Positions 25,358 through 33,819 of a stretch of 64,000 nucleotides of DNA are shown in pieces; the stretch's first letter is position 1; the number at the start of each line of letters is the position of its first letter. Source of the DNA: DTDR01 sp964505415. GTDB lineage: Bacteria > Hydrothermota > Tepidihabitantia > Tepidihabitantales > DTDR01. A program made the translations under genes and the position numbers. The DNA lies in assembly GCA_964505415.1 (NCBI GenBank), contig CAZDHW010000006.1, positions 1 through 64,000 of the forward strand, given 5' to 3'. The notes under the pieces were generated by a model. The model was given only the letters and a program-made list of their open reading frames with translations. It was not told the origin of the DNA and did no database searches.

Positions 25358-25918
25358 TCATTTTACTCTTTCAAGATATCTCTTTGTTTCGGTACTCACT
25401 CTAACAATATCATTTATTTTAATGAATTGGGGAACCATGATTTCTAAGCCGTTTTCTAATTTAGCAATTTTATAAGCGGCATCTGTTTCGCTTTTCACGC
25501 CGGCACCAGTTTCTACCACTCGTAAATCAACGGTTTTTGGCATAATAAAATCTATTGGTTTTCCTTCGTGAAATTCAACCTTAATTTTAAATCCTTCTTT
25601 TAAGAAAATAGCGAATTCACCGATGATATTTTTAGACAGAGGGAACTGTTCGTAAGTTTCTGGATGCATAAAATAAAAATTTTCACCGTCATTATAAATA
25701 TACTCCATTTCTATTATGTCGAGGTGTACATCAATTAATTTTTCATCGGGACTAAATCGCCTTTCAGTAAAAGAGCCAGTTTGAAGATTTTTTAATTTTA
25801 GATGAACTAAACTGCCGAATTTAGCGGTTCCAGCCTTATATTCAGCCGCAATAACTTTATAAAAACCGTCCTCCATTTTTAAAACCATTCCCTCTTTTAC
25901 TTCGCTAGCTAATACCAT
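25358..25918 (-). CDS. efp: Elongation factor P with divergent tip loop
   Basis: EF-P relieves ribosome stalling at proline runs. The 186-aa protein has the three beta-barrel domains and the C-terminal signature region (IAKLENGLEIMVPQFIKIND). The tip loop normally reads KPGKGxAF with a modified Lys or Arg; here it is YKAGTAKFGSLVH (residues 27-39), about one residue longer and without PGKG. Lys28 or Lys33 could serve the role. The gene has its own TTGAAA-16-TATAAT promoter and an AGGAGGAGG ribosome-binding site, marking strong expression. A paralogue elsewhere cannot be excluded. Confidence 0.88.
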   Translation of the reverse strand: MVLASEVKEGMVLKMEDGFYKVIAAEYKAGTAKFGSLVHLKLKNLQTGSFTERRFSPDEKLIDVHLDIIEMEYIYNDGENFYFMHPETYEQFPLSKNIIGEFAIFLKEGFKIKVEFHEGKPIDFIMPKTVDLRVVETGAGVKSETDAAYKIAKLENGLEIMVPQFIKINDIVRVSTETKRYLERVK

Positions 25919-25939
25919 AAGCCTCCTCCTTTTAGAAAA

Positions 25940-25967
25940 TTATAAAGCTTAATTTTCTAATTTCAAT
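25940..25967 (-). promoter_or_regulatory. Promoter of efp with Shine-Dalgarno leader
   Basis: TTGAAA (25967-25962), 16 bases and TATAAT (25945-25940) on the minus strand, then a leader of about 15 bases with AGGAGGAGG (25931-25923). It lies between ftsY and efp, so efp is uncoupled from smc-ftsY. Confidence 0.75.
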
Positions 25968-25969
25968 AA

Positions 25970-26830
25970 CTAATTTTCAAAGTCAAAAATTGTATTTACA
26001 AAATCTTCAGCCGAGAAGGGAATTAAGTCTTCAATATTTTCACCGCAACCAATATAACGAATTGGTAGTTTGAGTTCATAAGCAATAGGGATCAAGATAC
26101 CTCCCTTTGCTGTTCCATCTAATTTAGTAACGATTATACCAGTAACTCCGATTTCTTTTTGAAAAATTTTAGCCTGTTCAATACCATTTTGTCCAACTGA
26201 AGCGTCTATTGTTAAAAAAATTTCTTCAGGCTGGCTGTTTTTAACTTTAGTTATTATCCTCACAATTTTCTTTAACTCTTCAATTAATTCTTTTCGAGTG
26301 TGTAATCTGCCAGCAGTATCAACCAAAACCATATCCAGCTTTCTTTTTTGGGCAGAAATTATGGCATCAAAAACAACTGCCGCTGCATCTTGCCCTTTTT
26401 GTGAAAGAACAATTTCGGTGTTTATCCTTTCAGCCCAGATTTTTAACTGCTCGGTGGCTCCGTCCCGATAGGTATCAGCTGAAGCGATAATTACTTTTTT
26501 ATTGTTAGTTTTATAGTAATATGCCAATTTACCAACCGTAGTTGTTTTCCCGCTTCCATTGACACCGATTATTAAAACAACCTTAGGTAAAGAAAAAAAA
26601 TTTTCCTTATAAGGTATTGACAAAATTTTAATTAATTCTTTCTTCAATACTTCTTTTTTGTCACCAGGGGTTTTTTTACACTTTTCGATTAAATTTTTTG
26701 TTAATTGAATGCCAATATCAGCTGAAAGCAAGCCTTCTTCTAATTTTTCTAAATTATCCGTGGAGATTATCTCTTTAAATTTTTCTTTTGTTTTTTTTAG
26801 AGTGTTTTTTAATCTTTCTAAGATATTCAT
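25970..26830 (-). CDS. ftsY: Signal recognition particle receptor FtsY
   Basis: FtsY is the membrane-associated SRP receptor GTPase. The 286-aa protein is the NG core with almost no acidic N-terminal domain. GTPase motifs are clear: GVNGSGKTTTVGKLA (G1), DTYRDGATEQL (G2 region), DTAGRLHTRKEL (G3) and TKLDGTAKGG (G4). A short amphipathic N-terminus (MNILERLKNTLKK) probably handles membrane contact. The start shares one base with the smc stop (TAATG), so translation is coupled. Confidence 0.95.
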   Translation of the reverse strand: MNILERLKNTLKKTKEKFKEIISTDNLEKLEEGLLSADIGIQLTKNLIEKCKKTPGDKKEVLKKELIKILSIPYKENFFSLPKVVLIIGVNGSGKTTTVGKLAYYYKTNNKKVIIASADTYRDGATEQLKIWAERINTEIVLSQKGQDAAAVVFDAIISAQKRKLDMVLVDTAGRLHTRKELIEELKKIVRIITKVKNSQPEEIFLTIDASVGQNGIEQAKIFQKEIGVTGIIVTKLDGTAKGGILIPIAYELKLPIRYIGCGENIEDLIPFSAEDFVNTIFDFEN

Positions 26831-29800
26831 TATGAGTTAACTTTTATAGTAAAAACTTTAGAAATTCCCGGTTCGATAGTGGTAACTCCTAAAAGAATAT
26901 CAGCATTTTCTAATGTTAGACGATTATGGGTGATGATAATTATTTGGGTCTCGTGGGAAAGTTCTTTTAAAAATTTAACAAAACGTTTAATATTTATATC
27001 ATCTAAAGGAGCGTCTACTTCGTCTAAAAGTAAAAAAGGCGTTTTTTTTATGCGATAGAAAGCAAAAAGAAGTGAAAGAGCTAATAGAGCTTTTTCGCCA
27101 TCCGAAAGATGTTCCAATCTTTTTGGATTTTTCCCTTTTGGTTTAGCCGTAATTATAATAGGGGATTCAAAAACATTTTCTGGTTCACTAATAATAATAT
27201 CAGCTTCGCCTTCCAAAAATATTTCCGTAAAGGTGTTTTTAAATTCTTTTCTAATATTTTCAAAAGTATTACAAAAAATTTCTTTAGCTTTTCTTTCTAA
27301 TTCTTCCGCTGATTTTTTAAGGTTAGCAATTCCTTGGAGGATATCTTTTTTTTGGTTTAGATAATTTAAAAGCTCTGTCCTTTCATTATTATAATCCTCA
27401 ACAGCTAAGGGATTAACATTGCCAATTTCTAATAATTTTTCTCTAATCATGTTTAACTCGGTTTCGTATTTTAAATCGTCAATATCTGATTCATTATTAT
27501 CCTGAAAATCAGAAAATTCTTTAACAAAATTAGCCATATTTATCTCTAATTCTTTTTCAATACCGGCTAGATTAATTTTTTTTTGGGCAATTATGTCTTT
27601 TATTAAAGAACATTCTTTCTGATATTCGTTGACCTTTTTATTTTTTTCTTGAATTTGAGTAATAAGATTAGTAATTAATTTTTCAGGCAATTGTCCCTCT
27701 AAAAATTGTTTTTTTTCTTTTAATTCGAAAATTTTTTGGCATAATTTGATATAATCATTTTCAATTTGGGAAATTTCTTTTTTTATCGATTCTACTTTTT
27801 CATTTAATTCATTTATTTCCTTTTTAATTTTTTCCTTTTCTATTTCTTTTTTATAAAAATTTTGCTCTTCTTGGTAATATTTTTCTTTTAAGCCTAAAAG
27901 TTTATTTAAAAAAATATGAGCTTCTTCATTTTTTGACTTGAATTTATTGCGGAGAGTATTTAAATTTTCTTCTTTTATTCTAAGTTTTTCTTTTAAAAGC
28001 TTTTCTTCTTCATTTAAAATGTGCATTTTGTTTTCTATTTCTTTCTTTCTAAGAAGATAAGCATTCAATGTTTGTTCTTCTTTTTCTATTTGTTTATTAT
28101 ATTCCATAAGGAGATTTTTCTTTTGGTAATAGATTTCGGATAGATTAGTTAAAGAATAAATTTCGGCATAAATTTTTAATACTTCAACAGGTGGAATTTG
28201 CCAATTGTTTATTTTTCGAAGGTCAATAATCCCTTCTTTAGTGATAACTTCACCATTTTTAGTAAGGTAATTAAAATTTGGTTTTTTTAAGTAGAAATAA
28301 TAACCTTCTTTTAAATTGTTTACTAAGTAACACTCCTCAATTTTCTGTTTAATAAACTCCGGGCAATTTTCTTTGAATTTTACTAAATTTTTAAGCGGTA
28401 ACGGTGGATTATTTATTTGAATTTCTTCTTCACCTTCTTTATTTCCCAGAGGCAACAAAATAAATCCTTTATTAAGAAATGACGAAAAATTATCAAAAAG
28501 AGAAAAATTTTTAATTATATAGAAATTTAAATAATCTTTTAATAATTGGTTTATTAAATCTTGATAATTCTCTTCAATAATTAGGAAATCTTTTAAAGTT
28601 CCTAAAAAATCGTTGCCCAATTGATTTTTTAATAACATTAATTCTTGGTTTTCTTTTTCTTTTAGAATTGAAAAATATTGACTTTTTAATTCGTCAAGGA
28701 TTTTCTCTTTGGTTATTAATTTTTTTTCCCAACTGCCAATTTCTTTTTCCATTTCCTCTTTTTTTATTTGGTTCTCTTTTATTGAATTTTTAATTCTAGT
28801 TATTTCGGAATCGATTTTTAGTAAAGAGGATTCTAACAGTCGGCGTTCTTCAAAGTTTCTTCTCAAAAGTTTCCAAAAATTTTGAATTTCGTCTTCTAAT
28901 TGGTTAATAAGTTTTCCCTTTTCTTCAAGTTCCTTGCGCAGGACTTTGATTTTTTCTTCCAAATCTTTTTTTTCCGAATCAAATCTATCTAAATTTTCTT
29001 TTAATTGTCTATTTTCGGTCTCTAAATTTTTTAATAAAAGAAACAGGTTCTCTTTCGTACTTTCACTTTTTTCTAATTCCTTTATTAAAAGATTTTTTTT
29101 CTCTTCATAAACAAAACTTTCTCTTTCTAAAGAATTTAATTCTTTTTTCAATATTTGGTACTCTTCGTAAAGATTTTCTTTTTTTTGCTTAATTTCTTCA
29201 ATCTCTTTTTGGTTTTCGTTAATTTCTTTTAATAAAAACTCGATTTCTTTTTCTTTTTGGCAAAGCCTTTCATTTTCTTTTAAAATTTCTTTTTCCAAAT
29301 CTTCTTTCAATTTTTTTAATTTCTTAATTTCTTTTAAAAGTAAATTCCTACGACAGATTTTTTCTTTTTCTTTTAATTGCAAATATTCGTTATAGGCTTT
29401 TACTTGTTTCTGTAAATTCCTAACGGTTCGTTGTTTTTCTTTGATTATTATTTCCATATTTTCTAATTCTTGATTAAGACTATTTAATTTTTTTTCTATT
29501 TCTTTTTTATTTTCAAAATAACTTTTTAAAGCGCTTACTTCGTAAAGGAATTCTTTTATCTCTCCCTGGATAATTCGACGTATTTGATTGATATCAAAAA
29601 TTGAATAGGCCGAAGAACCAATATTAGCAAATAAATCTTGCACATCTTTTAATCGGCAAGGTTGCCGATTAATAAAATATTCACTTTCTCCCGAACGGTA
29701 ATAAGATCTTTTTATTTCAATTTCGGTGCTGTATTCGGGCCATTCCCCTTCATTTTCAATAATCAATTTTACTTCACAATAATTTAAAGGCGGGATTGTC

Positions 29801-30009
29801 TTAGTCCCCCCAAAAATTAATTCTTCTGTTCGATGACAGCGTAATAAAGAGAGACTTTGTTCTCCTAATACCCAGCGGAAAGCGTCGAAAATATTAGTTT
29901 TTCCACAGCCGTTCGGTCCCAAAATAGCAGTTATTCCTTTGGAAAATAATATTCGCGTTTTTTCCGGAAAGGATTTAAATCCAAAAATACTAATTTCTTT
30001 TATCCGCAT
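26830..30009 (-). CDS. smc: Chromosome segregation protein SMC
   Basis: SMC is an ATPase of chromosome organisation. The 1059-aa protein has the N-terminal Walker A (GPNGCGKTN, about 33-41), two long coiled-coil arms (about 170-430 and 615-870) around a hinge near 440-600, and the C-terminal head with Walker B in PFLLLDEVDAPLDD. The signature motif reads LSDGEKALLALSLL rather than LSGGEKAL. It is somewhat shorter than the usual 1150-1190 aa. I chose ATG 30009 over the TTG at 30012, as it lies 8 bases behind TATAAT. It is first in the smc-ftsY transcript. No scpA or scpB is present. Confidence 0.94.
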   Translation of the reverse strand: MRIKEISIFGFKSFPEKTRILFSKGITAILGPNGCGKTNIFDAFRWVLGEQSLSLLRCHRTEELIFGGTKTIPPLNYCEVKLIIENEGEWPEYSTEIEIKRSYYRSGESEYFINRQPCRLKDVQDLFANIGSSAYSIFDINQIRRIIQGEIKEFLYEVSALKSYFENKKEIEKKLNSLNQELENMEIIIKEKQRTVRNLQKQVKAYNEYLQLKEKEKICRRNLLLKEIKKLKKLKEDLEKEILKENERLCQKEKEIEFLLKEINENQKEIEEIKQKKENLYEEYQILKKELNSLERESFVYEEKKNLLIKELEKSESTKENLFLLLKNLETENRQLKENLDRFDSEKKDLEEKIKVLRKELEEKGKLINQLEDEIQNFWKLLRRNFEERRLLESSLLKIDSEITRIKNSIKENQIKKEEMEKEIGSWEKKLITKEKILDELKSQYFSILKEKENQELMLLKNQLGNDFLGTLKDFLIIEENYQDLINQLLKDYLNFYIIKNFSLFDNFSSFLNKGFILLPLGNKEGEEEIQINNPPLPLKNLVKFKENCPEFIKQKIEECYLVNNLKEGYYFYLKKPNFNYLTKNGEVITKEGIIDLRKINNWQIPPVEVLKIYAEIYSLTNLSEIYYQKKNLLMEYNKQIEKEEQTLNAYLLRKKEIENKMHILNEEEKLLKEKLRIKEENLNTLRNKFKSKNEEAHIFLNKLLGLKEKYYQEEQNFYKKEIEKEKIKKEINELNEKVESIKKEISQIENDYIKLCQKIFELKEKKQFLEGQLPEKLITNLITQIQEKNKKVNEYQKECSLIKDIIAQKKINLAGIEKELEINMANFVKEFSDFQDNNESDIDDLKYETELNMIREKLLEIGNVNPLAVEDYNNERTELLNYLNQKKDILQGIANLKKSAEELERKAKEIFCNTFENIRKEFKNTFTEIFLEGEADIIISEPENVFESPIIITAKPKGKNPKRLEHLSDGEKALLALSLLFAFYRIKKTPFLLLDEVDAPLDDINIKRFVKFLKELSHETQIIIITHNRLTLENADILLGVTTIEPGISKVFTIKVNS

Positions 30010-30017
30010 CAAAAATA

Positions 30018-30045
30018 ATTATAAAATTTTTGATTAAATTGTCAA
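30018..30045 (-). promoter_or_regulatory. Leaderless-type promoter of smc-ftsY
   Basis: TTGACA (30045-30040), 16 bases and TATAAT (30023-30018) on the minus strand, both perfect, followed 8 bases later by ATG 30009. Confidence 0.7.
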
Positions 30046-30110
30046 AATACTAGTTTATTATTTTTAAATTTGTTATTTGTTTTTTTATTTTTAACCATAT
30101 TATCTTGAGA

Positions 30111-30142
30111 AACAAAAATTTCAGCTTTTCAAAATTTTTGTT
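30111..30142. repeat. 11-bp inverted repeat in the smc-rpmF spacer
   Basis: AACAAAAATTT (30111-30121) pairs exactly with AAATTTTTGTT (30132-30142) around a 10-base loop. It lies between divergent promoters with no T-run directly behind it on either strand. It may be a protein-binding site or chance in AT-rich sequence. The rest of the 270-base spacer holds only the two promoters. Confidence 0.45.
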
Positions 30143-30229
30143 GAATGTTTTCGTGAATTTAATTCAAATAATCGTATAATTTTTTATGTTTCTAAAAATC
30201 AAAACATGCCGTTTACAATTTAAATTTTA

Positions 30230-30257
30230 TTGACATTTTTAAATTTGTGATTATAAT
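30230..30257 (+). promoter_or_regulatory. Promoter of rpmF-plsX
   Basis: TTGACA (30230-30235), 16 bases and TATAAT (30252-30257), both perfect. A leader of about 16 bases with AAAAGGAG precedes the rpmF ATG at 30280. Confidence 0.78.
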
Positions 30258-30279
30258 TTTCTTTTAAAAGGAGAAAAAT

Positions 30280-30468
30280 ATGCCAGTTCCGAAAAGAAGA
30301 CATTCAAAATCAAGGGGGAGGAAAAGAAGAACTCATTGGAAATTAAAAATATCCCAATGGGTGGAATGTTCTCATTGCCACCAATTAAAATTACCTCATA
30401 CTGTTTGTCCTCATTGTGGTTTTTATAAAGGAAAAGAAATTATCGTTGTTAATAAAAAAACAGAATGA
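30280..30468 (+). CDS. rpmF: 50S ribosomal protein L32
   Basis: L32 is 62 residues: MPVPKRRHSKSRGRKRRTHW at the start and a zinc ribbon CSHCHQLKLPHTVCPHCGFY at about 29-48 with four cysteines. It has a perfect promoter and a strong ribosome-binding site. Its stop overlaps plsX, the common rpmF-plsX arrangement. The yceD gene often seen upstream is absent. Confidence 0.96.
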   Translation: MPVPKRRHSKSRGRKRRTHWKLKISQWVECSHCHQLKLPHTVCPHCGFYKGKEIIVVNKKTE

Positions 30469-31466
30469 TTAAAATTGCAGTTGACGGTTTAGGCAGTGAT
30501 TTTGCTCCCCAACCAGAGATTTTAGGAGTAGAAAAAGCATTGGAAGAGAATCCCGATTTGTCAATTGTTTTTATTGGGAAAAAAGAATTATTTCCTTCTT
30601 CCGTGTTGGAAGAAAAGTTTTTTTCTCGATTAGAATTTCAAGAATGTGAAGTTATTGATATTCCTTTTGACTCTCCGGTTGAGTTTTTAAAGAAGAAAGT
30701 TAACAACTCTATTATAAATGCTATTTCTTTATTGAAAACAGGAAAAGTTTCGGCAGTGGTGAGCGCTGGCGATACTGGCGTATTATTAATAATTGCTATA
30801 AAAATTTTAGGTACTTTATCCGGAATTTTAAGACCAGGTATTGGCATCCTTTTGCCAACTATCAAGGGATTTTCTCTTTTAATAGATGCTGGAGCTAATC
30901 CTACAGTGAAGCCAATTAATCTTTATCAATTTGCTATTTTAGGTTCTTTGGCTTACCAATCAGTATTTAAAAAAGCCAATCCCACAGTTGGTTTACTAAA
31001 CATTGGCAAAGAAGCAAACAAAGGTACGGAATTATATCAACAAAGTTATAATCTTTTAAAAGATTCGCCCCTTAATTTTATCGGTAATATTGAAGGTTGT
31101 GAAATATTTAAGGGCATAAGTGATGTGATTGTCTGCGATGGTTTTGTCGGTAATATTCTTTTAAAATTTGGTGAAGGAATTGTTGAGACGTTAAATCAGG
31201 CATTGGCTAACTATCTTTCTTCGGAGACTAAATACCGTATGCGAAGGTGGCTTTCCAAACCAGTTTTGGAAGAGTTTATTGAAAAACTTAATTATGAAGA
31301 ACAAGGAGGCGGAATTTTATTAGGAGTTGATGGCACAGTAATTGTTGCTCATGGACGAAGCAATGAGAAAGCAATAAAAAACGCTATTCAAACTGCGGTC
31401 TTTTTTGCCCAAAATAATACGCTTCAATTTCTTAAAGAAAATTTACCTTTTTATCTTAAAAAATGA
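30465..31466 (+). CDS. plsX: Phosphate acyltransferase PlsX
   Basis: PlsX makes acyl-phosphate from acyl-ACP for phospholipid synthesis at the inner membrane. The 333-aa protein carries IAVDGLGSDFAP at the start, AVVSAGDTGVLL, RPGIGILLPTIKG, LIDAGANPTVKP and CDGFVGNILLKFGEG. The start overlaps rpmF by ATGA. Normally fabH and fabD follow; here a lipoprotein gene follows and fabD is 20 kb away. Confidence 0.94.
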   Translation: MIKIAVDGLGSDFAPQPEILGVEKALEENPDLSIVFIGKKELFPSSVLEEKFFSRLEFQECEVIDIPFDSPVEFLKKKVNNSIINAISLLKTGKVSAVVSAGDTGVLLIIAIKILGTLSGILRPGIGILLPTIKGFSLLIDAGANPTVKPINLYQFAILGSLAYQSVFKKANPTVGLLNIGKEANKGTELYQQSYNLLKDSPLNFIGNIEGCEIFKGISDVIVCDGFVGNILLKFGEGIVETLNQALANYLSSETKYRMRRWLSKPVLEEFIEKLNYEEQGGGILLGVDGTVIVAHGRSNEKAIKNAIQTAVFFAQNNTLQFLKENLPFYLKK

Positions 31467-32545
31467 AGATTAAATATCTTTTATTTTTAATTTCGCTTAT
31501 TTTATTTTGTGATCATAGGCAAGTTGGTAAAGAAGGAATAAAAGAAAGAGTAGGAAAGGACACCTTAATTGAACTTCTCCCAAAAGAGAATGAAAAATTT
31601 GGTTTTTTTTACCCTTGTTACGGAGAAGAAGGACTATTTTTAGGAAGAAATGCATATTACGAGGCGCGGGTTCTTTTAAAATTTTTAATTGATACTATTT
31701 GGTTAAATAGCCAAGAAATAAAATTAATACTTTACACCAAAAACTTTGAGAAGGTAAAATTTTATATTTATCCTTTAAAATTGGAATGGGATGAAAAGGA
31801 GGTTACTTGGAAATTAGCAAAAAAAGATATCCGTTGGATTTTTTATGGTGGTGATTATTATGAAAATCTATTGCTAGGCAGCGGTGAAGGTGAAAAAGAT
31901 TCATTAATTATTTTTTTATCTCCTAACTATTTTGATACCGTCATAAAAACCAATTGCGGAATGATTTTAATTCCTAAAGAGATAAAAGAAAACCTCCTAT
32001 CTTTTTATCCCCGTACGGATAGAAAATCACCGAAGATTTGCATTAAAAAAAATAATAAAGAAGACACCCTTTATCCCATAGGTAACGCTTATATTATCGA
32101 CACATTATTTGTGATTCCGGAAGATTATTTAGTGATAGGCACTGGTTATAATTTTTTTACTTATTTAAAATTTGACTTAAAAAACATTCCTAAAGAAGCC
32201 AATATTATAAATGCTGATTTATTCTTAACCGGTGAATCAGGAAACTCTTATTTTCCAATTGATACTAATGAGATAATAGTTTTAAAATTATTAAAAGAAT
32301 ACGAAAAAGAAAAAACTCCTTATGAAATTTTTAAAAGGCAGATATTTTATCGAGATTCTATAAAAAATGGGATAAAAATTGATATAAAAAGTTTGATTAA
32401 ATTCTGGTTAGAAAAACCTGATTCCAATTTTGGTATTTTTATTAATCTCTATCCTTTTTCTTCCTATCCTCGGTATCTTTTATTAAAAGAGCCAAAATTG
32501 AAAATATTCTATTTTAAAGACAGTAAATTTAGAAATTGGGGATAA
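31463..32545 (+). CDS. Putative DNRLRE-type lipoprotein
   Basis: A 360-aa secreted protein. Residues 1-16 form a signal with a lipobox-like LFC, so Cys16 may be lipidated. Two segments (YYEARVLLKFLIDTIWL with DEKEVTWKL; FFTYLKFDLKNIPKEANIINADLFL with a later IDIKSLIKFWL) follow the beta-sandwich pattern of DNRLRE domains, in which substructure proteins display a strand followed by a W-containing loop. No catalytic residues are evident. It overlaps plsX by 4 bases and is followed by a GC-rich stem-loop. The family call is tentative. Confidence 0.6.
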   Translation: MKIKYLLFLISLILFCDHRQVGKEGIKERVGKDTLIELLPKENEKFGFFYPCYGEEGLFLGRNAYYEARVLLKFLIDTIWLNSQEIKLILYTKNFEKVKFYIYPLKLEWDEKEVTWKLAKKDIRWIFYGGDYYENLLLGSGEGEKDSLIIFLSPNYFDTVIKTNCGMILIPKEIKENLLSFYPRTDRKSPKICIKKNNKEDTLYPIGNAYIIDTLFVIPEDYLVIGTGYNFFTYLKFDLKNIPKEANIINADLFLTGESGNSYFPIDTNEIIVLKLLKEYEKEKTPYEIFKRQIFYRDSIKNGIKIDIKSLIKFWLEKPDSNFGIFINLYPFSSYPRYLLLKEPKLKIFYFKDSKFRNWG

Positions 32546-32550
32546 AATAG

Positions 32551-32600
32551 CCTCCCCCAGGCATCCTCCGAAGCATTCGGGGAAGGGTCTCTGGGAGAGG
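32551..32600. repeat. GC-rich imperfect palindrome
   Basis: CCTCCCCCAG (32551-32560) pairs with CTGGGAGAGG (32591-32600) with one mismatch, and an inner hairpin CCGAA-GCA-TTCGG (32568-32580) extends it. The block is far richer in GC than its surroundings. It lies 5 bases after the lipoprotein stop, so it may be a terminator, though only a weak T-run follows, or a dispersed REP-like element. Confidence 0.6.
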
Positions 32601-32717
32601 ACTTTTCAAGCTTTTATACTACTTTAACCAATTATCTTTTTGATTTATTTATTTCAACTGTTTCGAAAACACCAATTATATTTATTATCAATTTTATTAG
32701 GTTACGTCTTATTAAAT

Positions 32718-32760
32718 AATCTCTCGAATACCTTTCTAAACCTTTCGGGAGATTTTCTTT
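32718..32760 (+). terminator. Hairpin terminator
   Basis: AATCTCTCGAA (32718-32728) pairs with TTCGGGAGATT (32744-32754), 11 bp with one G-U pair and a 15-base loop, followed by TTTCTTT. It would end the rpmF-plsX-lipoprotein transcript before the next promoter. Confidence 0.6.
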
Positions 32761-32812
32761 TAAATTAGATGTACTTAAAATTACTTTTTAAATGTCACCA
32801 AAAATTATTTTA

Positions 32813-32840
32813 TTGATTTTTAGGGAAATTTTGGTATATT
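32813..32840 (+). promoter_or_regulatory. Leaderless-type promoter of the barrel-ndk-pyr region
   Basis: TTGATT (32813-32818), 16 bases and TATATT (32835-32840), then 7 bases to ATG 32848. Confidence 0.6.
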
Positions 32841-32847
32841 AATTAAA

Positions 32848-33819
32848 ATGTGGGCTATCTTTTTTTTGATTTTTAATCAGTCCTTTTTTAATCCCTTTTA
32901 TTTTGGCAACGAAAAGGAAGATTTTTTATTTAAAAAAAAGTTTTTTACTTCCTTAGCCAACACTAAGCTATTCTTCTCGCTAAGAAATAATTTTCTTTTG
33001 GGAATAGAAGAAAAAGAAAAAAGGGCTCTTTACTATTTTTCTCCAGAAAGGTTTTACTTTTTCATACCCTTTTTTAAAAATTATCAGATTAGTTTTCAAT
33101 TGACTGAATTTATTAATCAAGATTACGATATTTATTACCAACCAGAAAATTTTAAAAAGGAGGATTATTTTTGGCATATAAAATCAATCGGTGGTATTTA
33201 TAATATAGGTCTAATTTTAATTAGCTCTTTTAAAAATTTTACTTTCTTTCTAGAAGAGAATTATAATTTTGGGAATAATTCAGAAATATTTTCTATTCTA
33301 AAAGAAAAAAATATTCTTTCAGCCGAAACCCTTTTTTATAATTATTCCGGTATTAATTGTCAAGGAGGATTTATTTTTCAGAATGAAAAATTTTCTTTAG
33401 GGATTAATTTTTCACCTTTAAGAAGGATAATTATCCAAATGGGTAGTAAAGATAGGGAATTTAAAAAAGATTACTCCTTTAAACCACGCATTACTCTTTT
33501 GGGTACTTTTTTTTTAAAAGATAATTTTAAGTTTTCTTATTTTTATACTTATCAGTTTGATACTTTAATTTTTCCTGAAAAGAATAGTTTTGGTTTTTCT
33601 TTTAATAAATTTTTCTTTAATATTTCTTTGAGTAAAGTGAAAGAGATTGGTGTATCTTATTTATGGGAATTATCGATAAAAAATTACGGTAAATTTTATC
33701 CGGAATTAAAATTTTTTTATCATTGGCAAGGAAATTTATCGGAAATAATTAGTACTTGCAAACTGAATTTTCTTTTTGAAGAGGTTTGGAAAAGAAGAAT
33801 AAGAAAATGGGGAAGTTAA
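32848..33819 (+). CDS. Putative outer-membrane beta-barrel protein
   Basis: A 323-aa protein of unrecognised family. The short hydrophobic start (MWAIFFLIFNQSFFNPFYFG) may be a signal peptide. The rest is rich in Phe, Tyr, Asn and Lys, with alternating strands such as FTFFLEENYNFGNN and FKFSYFYTYQFDTLIFP, as in transmembrane beta-barrels. The C-terminus does not end in the usual aromatic residue (it ends RKWGS). It is first in a transcript and overlaps ndk by one base. No function is proposed. Confidence 0.55.
   Translation: MWAIFFLIFNQSFFNPFYFGNEKEDFLFKKKFFTSLANTKLFFSLRNNFLLGIEEKEKRALYYFSPERFYFFIPFFKNYQISFQLTEFINQDYDIYYQPENFKKEDYFWHIKSIGGIYNIGLILISSFKNFTFFLEENYNFGNNSEIFSILKEKNILSAETLFYNYSGINCQGGFIFQNEKFSLGINFSPLRRIIIQMGSKDREFKKDYSFKPRITLLGTFFLKDNFKFSYFYTYQFDTLIFPEKNSFGFSFNKFFFNISLSKVKEIGVSYLWELSIKNYGKFYPELKFFYHWQGNLSEIISTCKLNFLFEEVWKRRIRKWGS

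Larger units (their letters stand above)
32546..32847. other. 302-base spacer with two stem-loops and a promoter
   Basis: The spacer holds a GC-rich stem-loop (32551-32600), a terminator-like hairpin (32718-32760) and a promoter (32813-32840). I see no gene in it. Confidence 0.7.

Noticed and set aside
29101..29400. Repeat-rich tract in smc
   Set aside because: The Glu/Lys-rich codon repeats are the coiled-coil arms of SMC, not DNA repeats.
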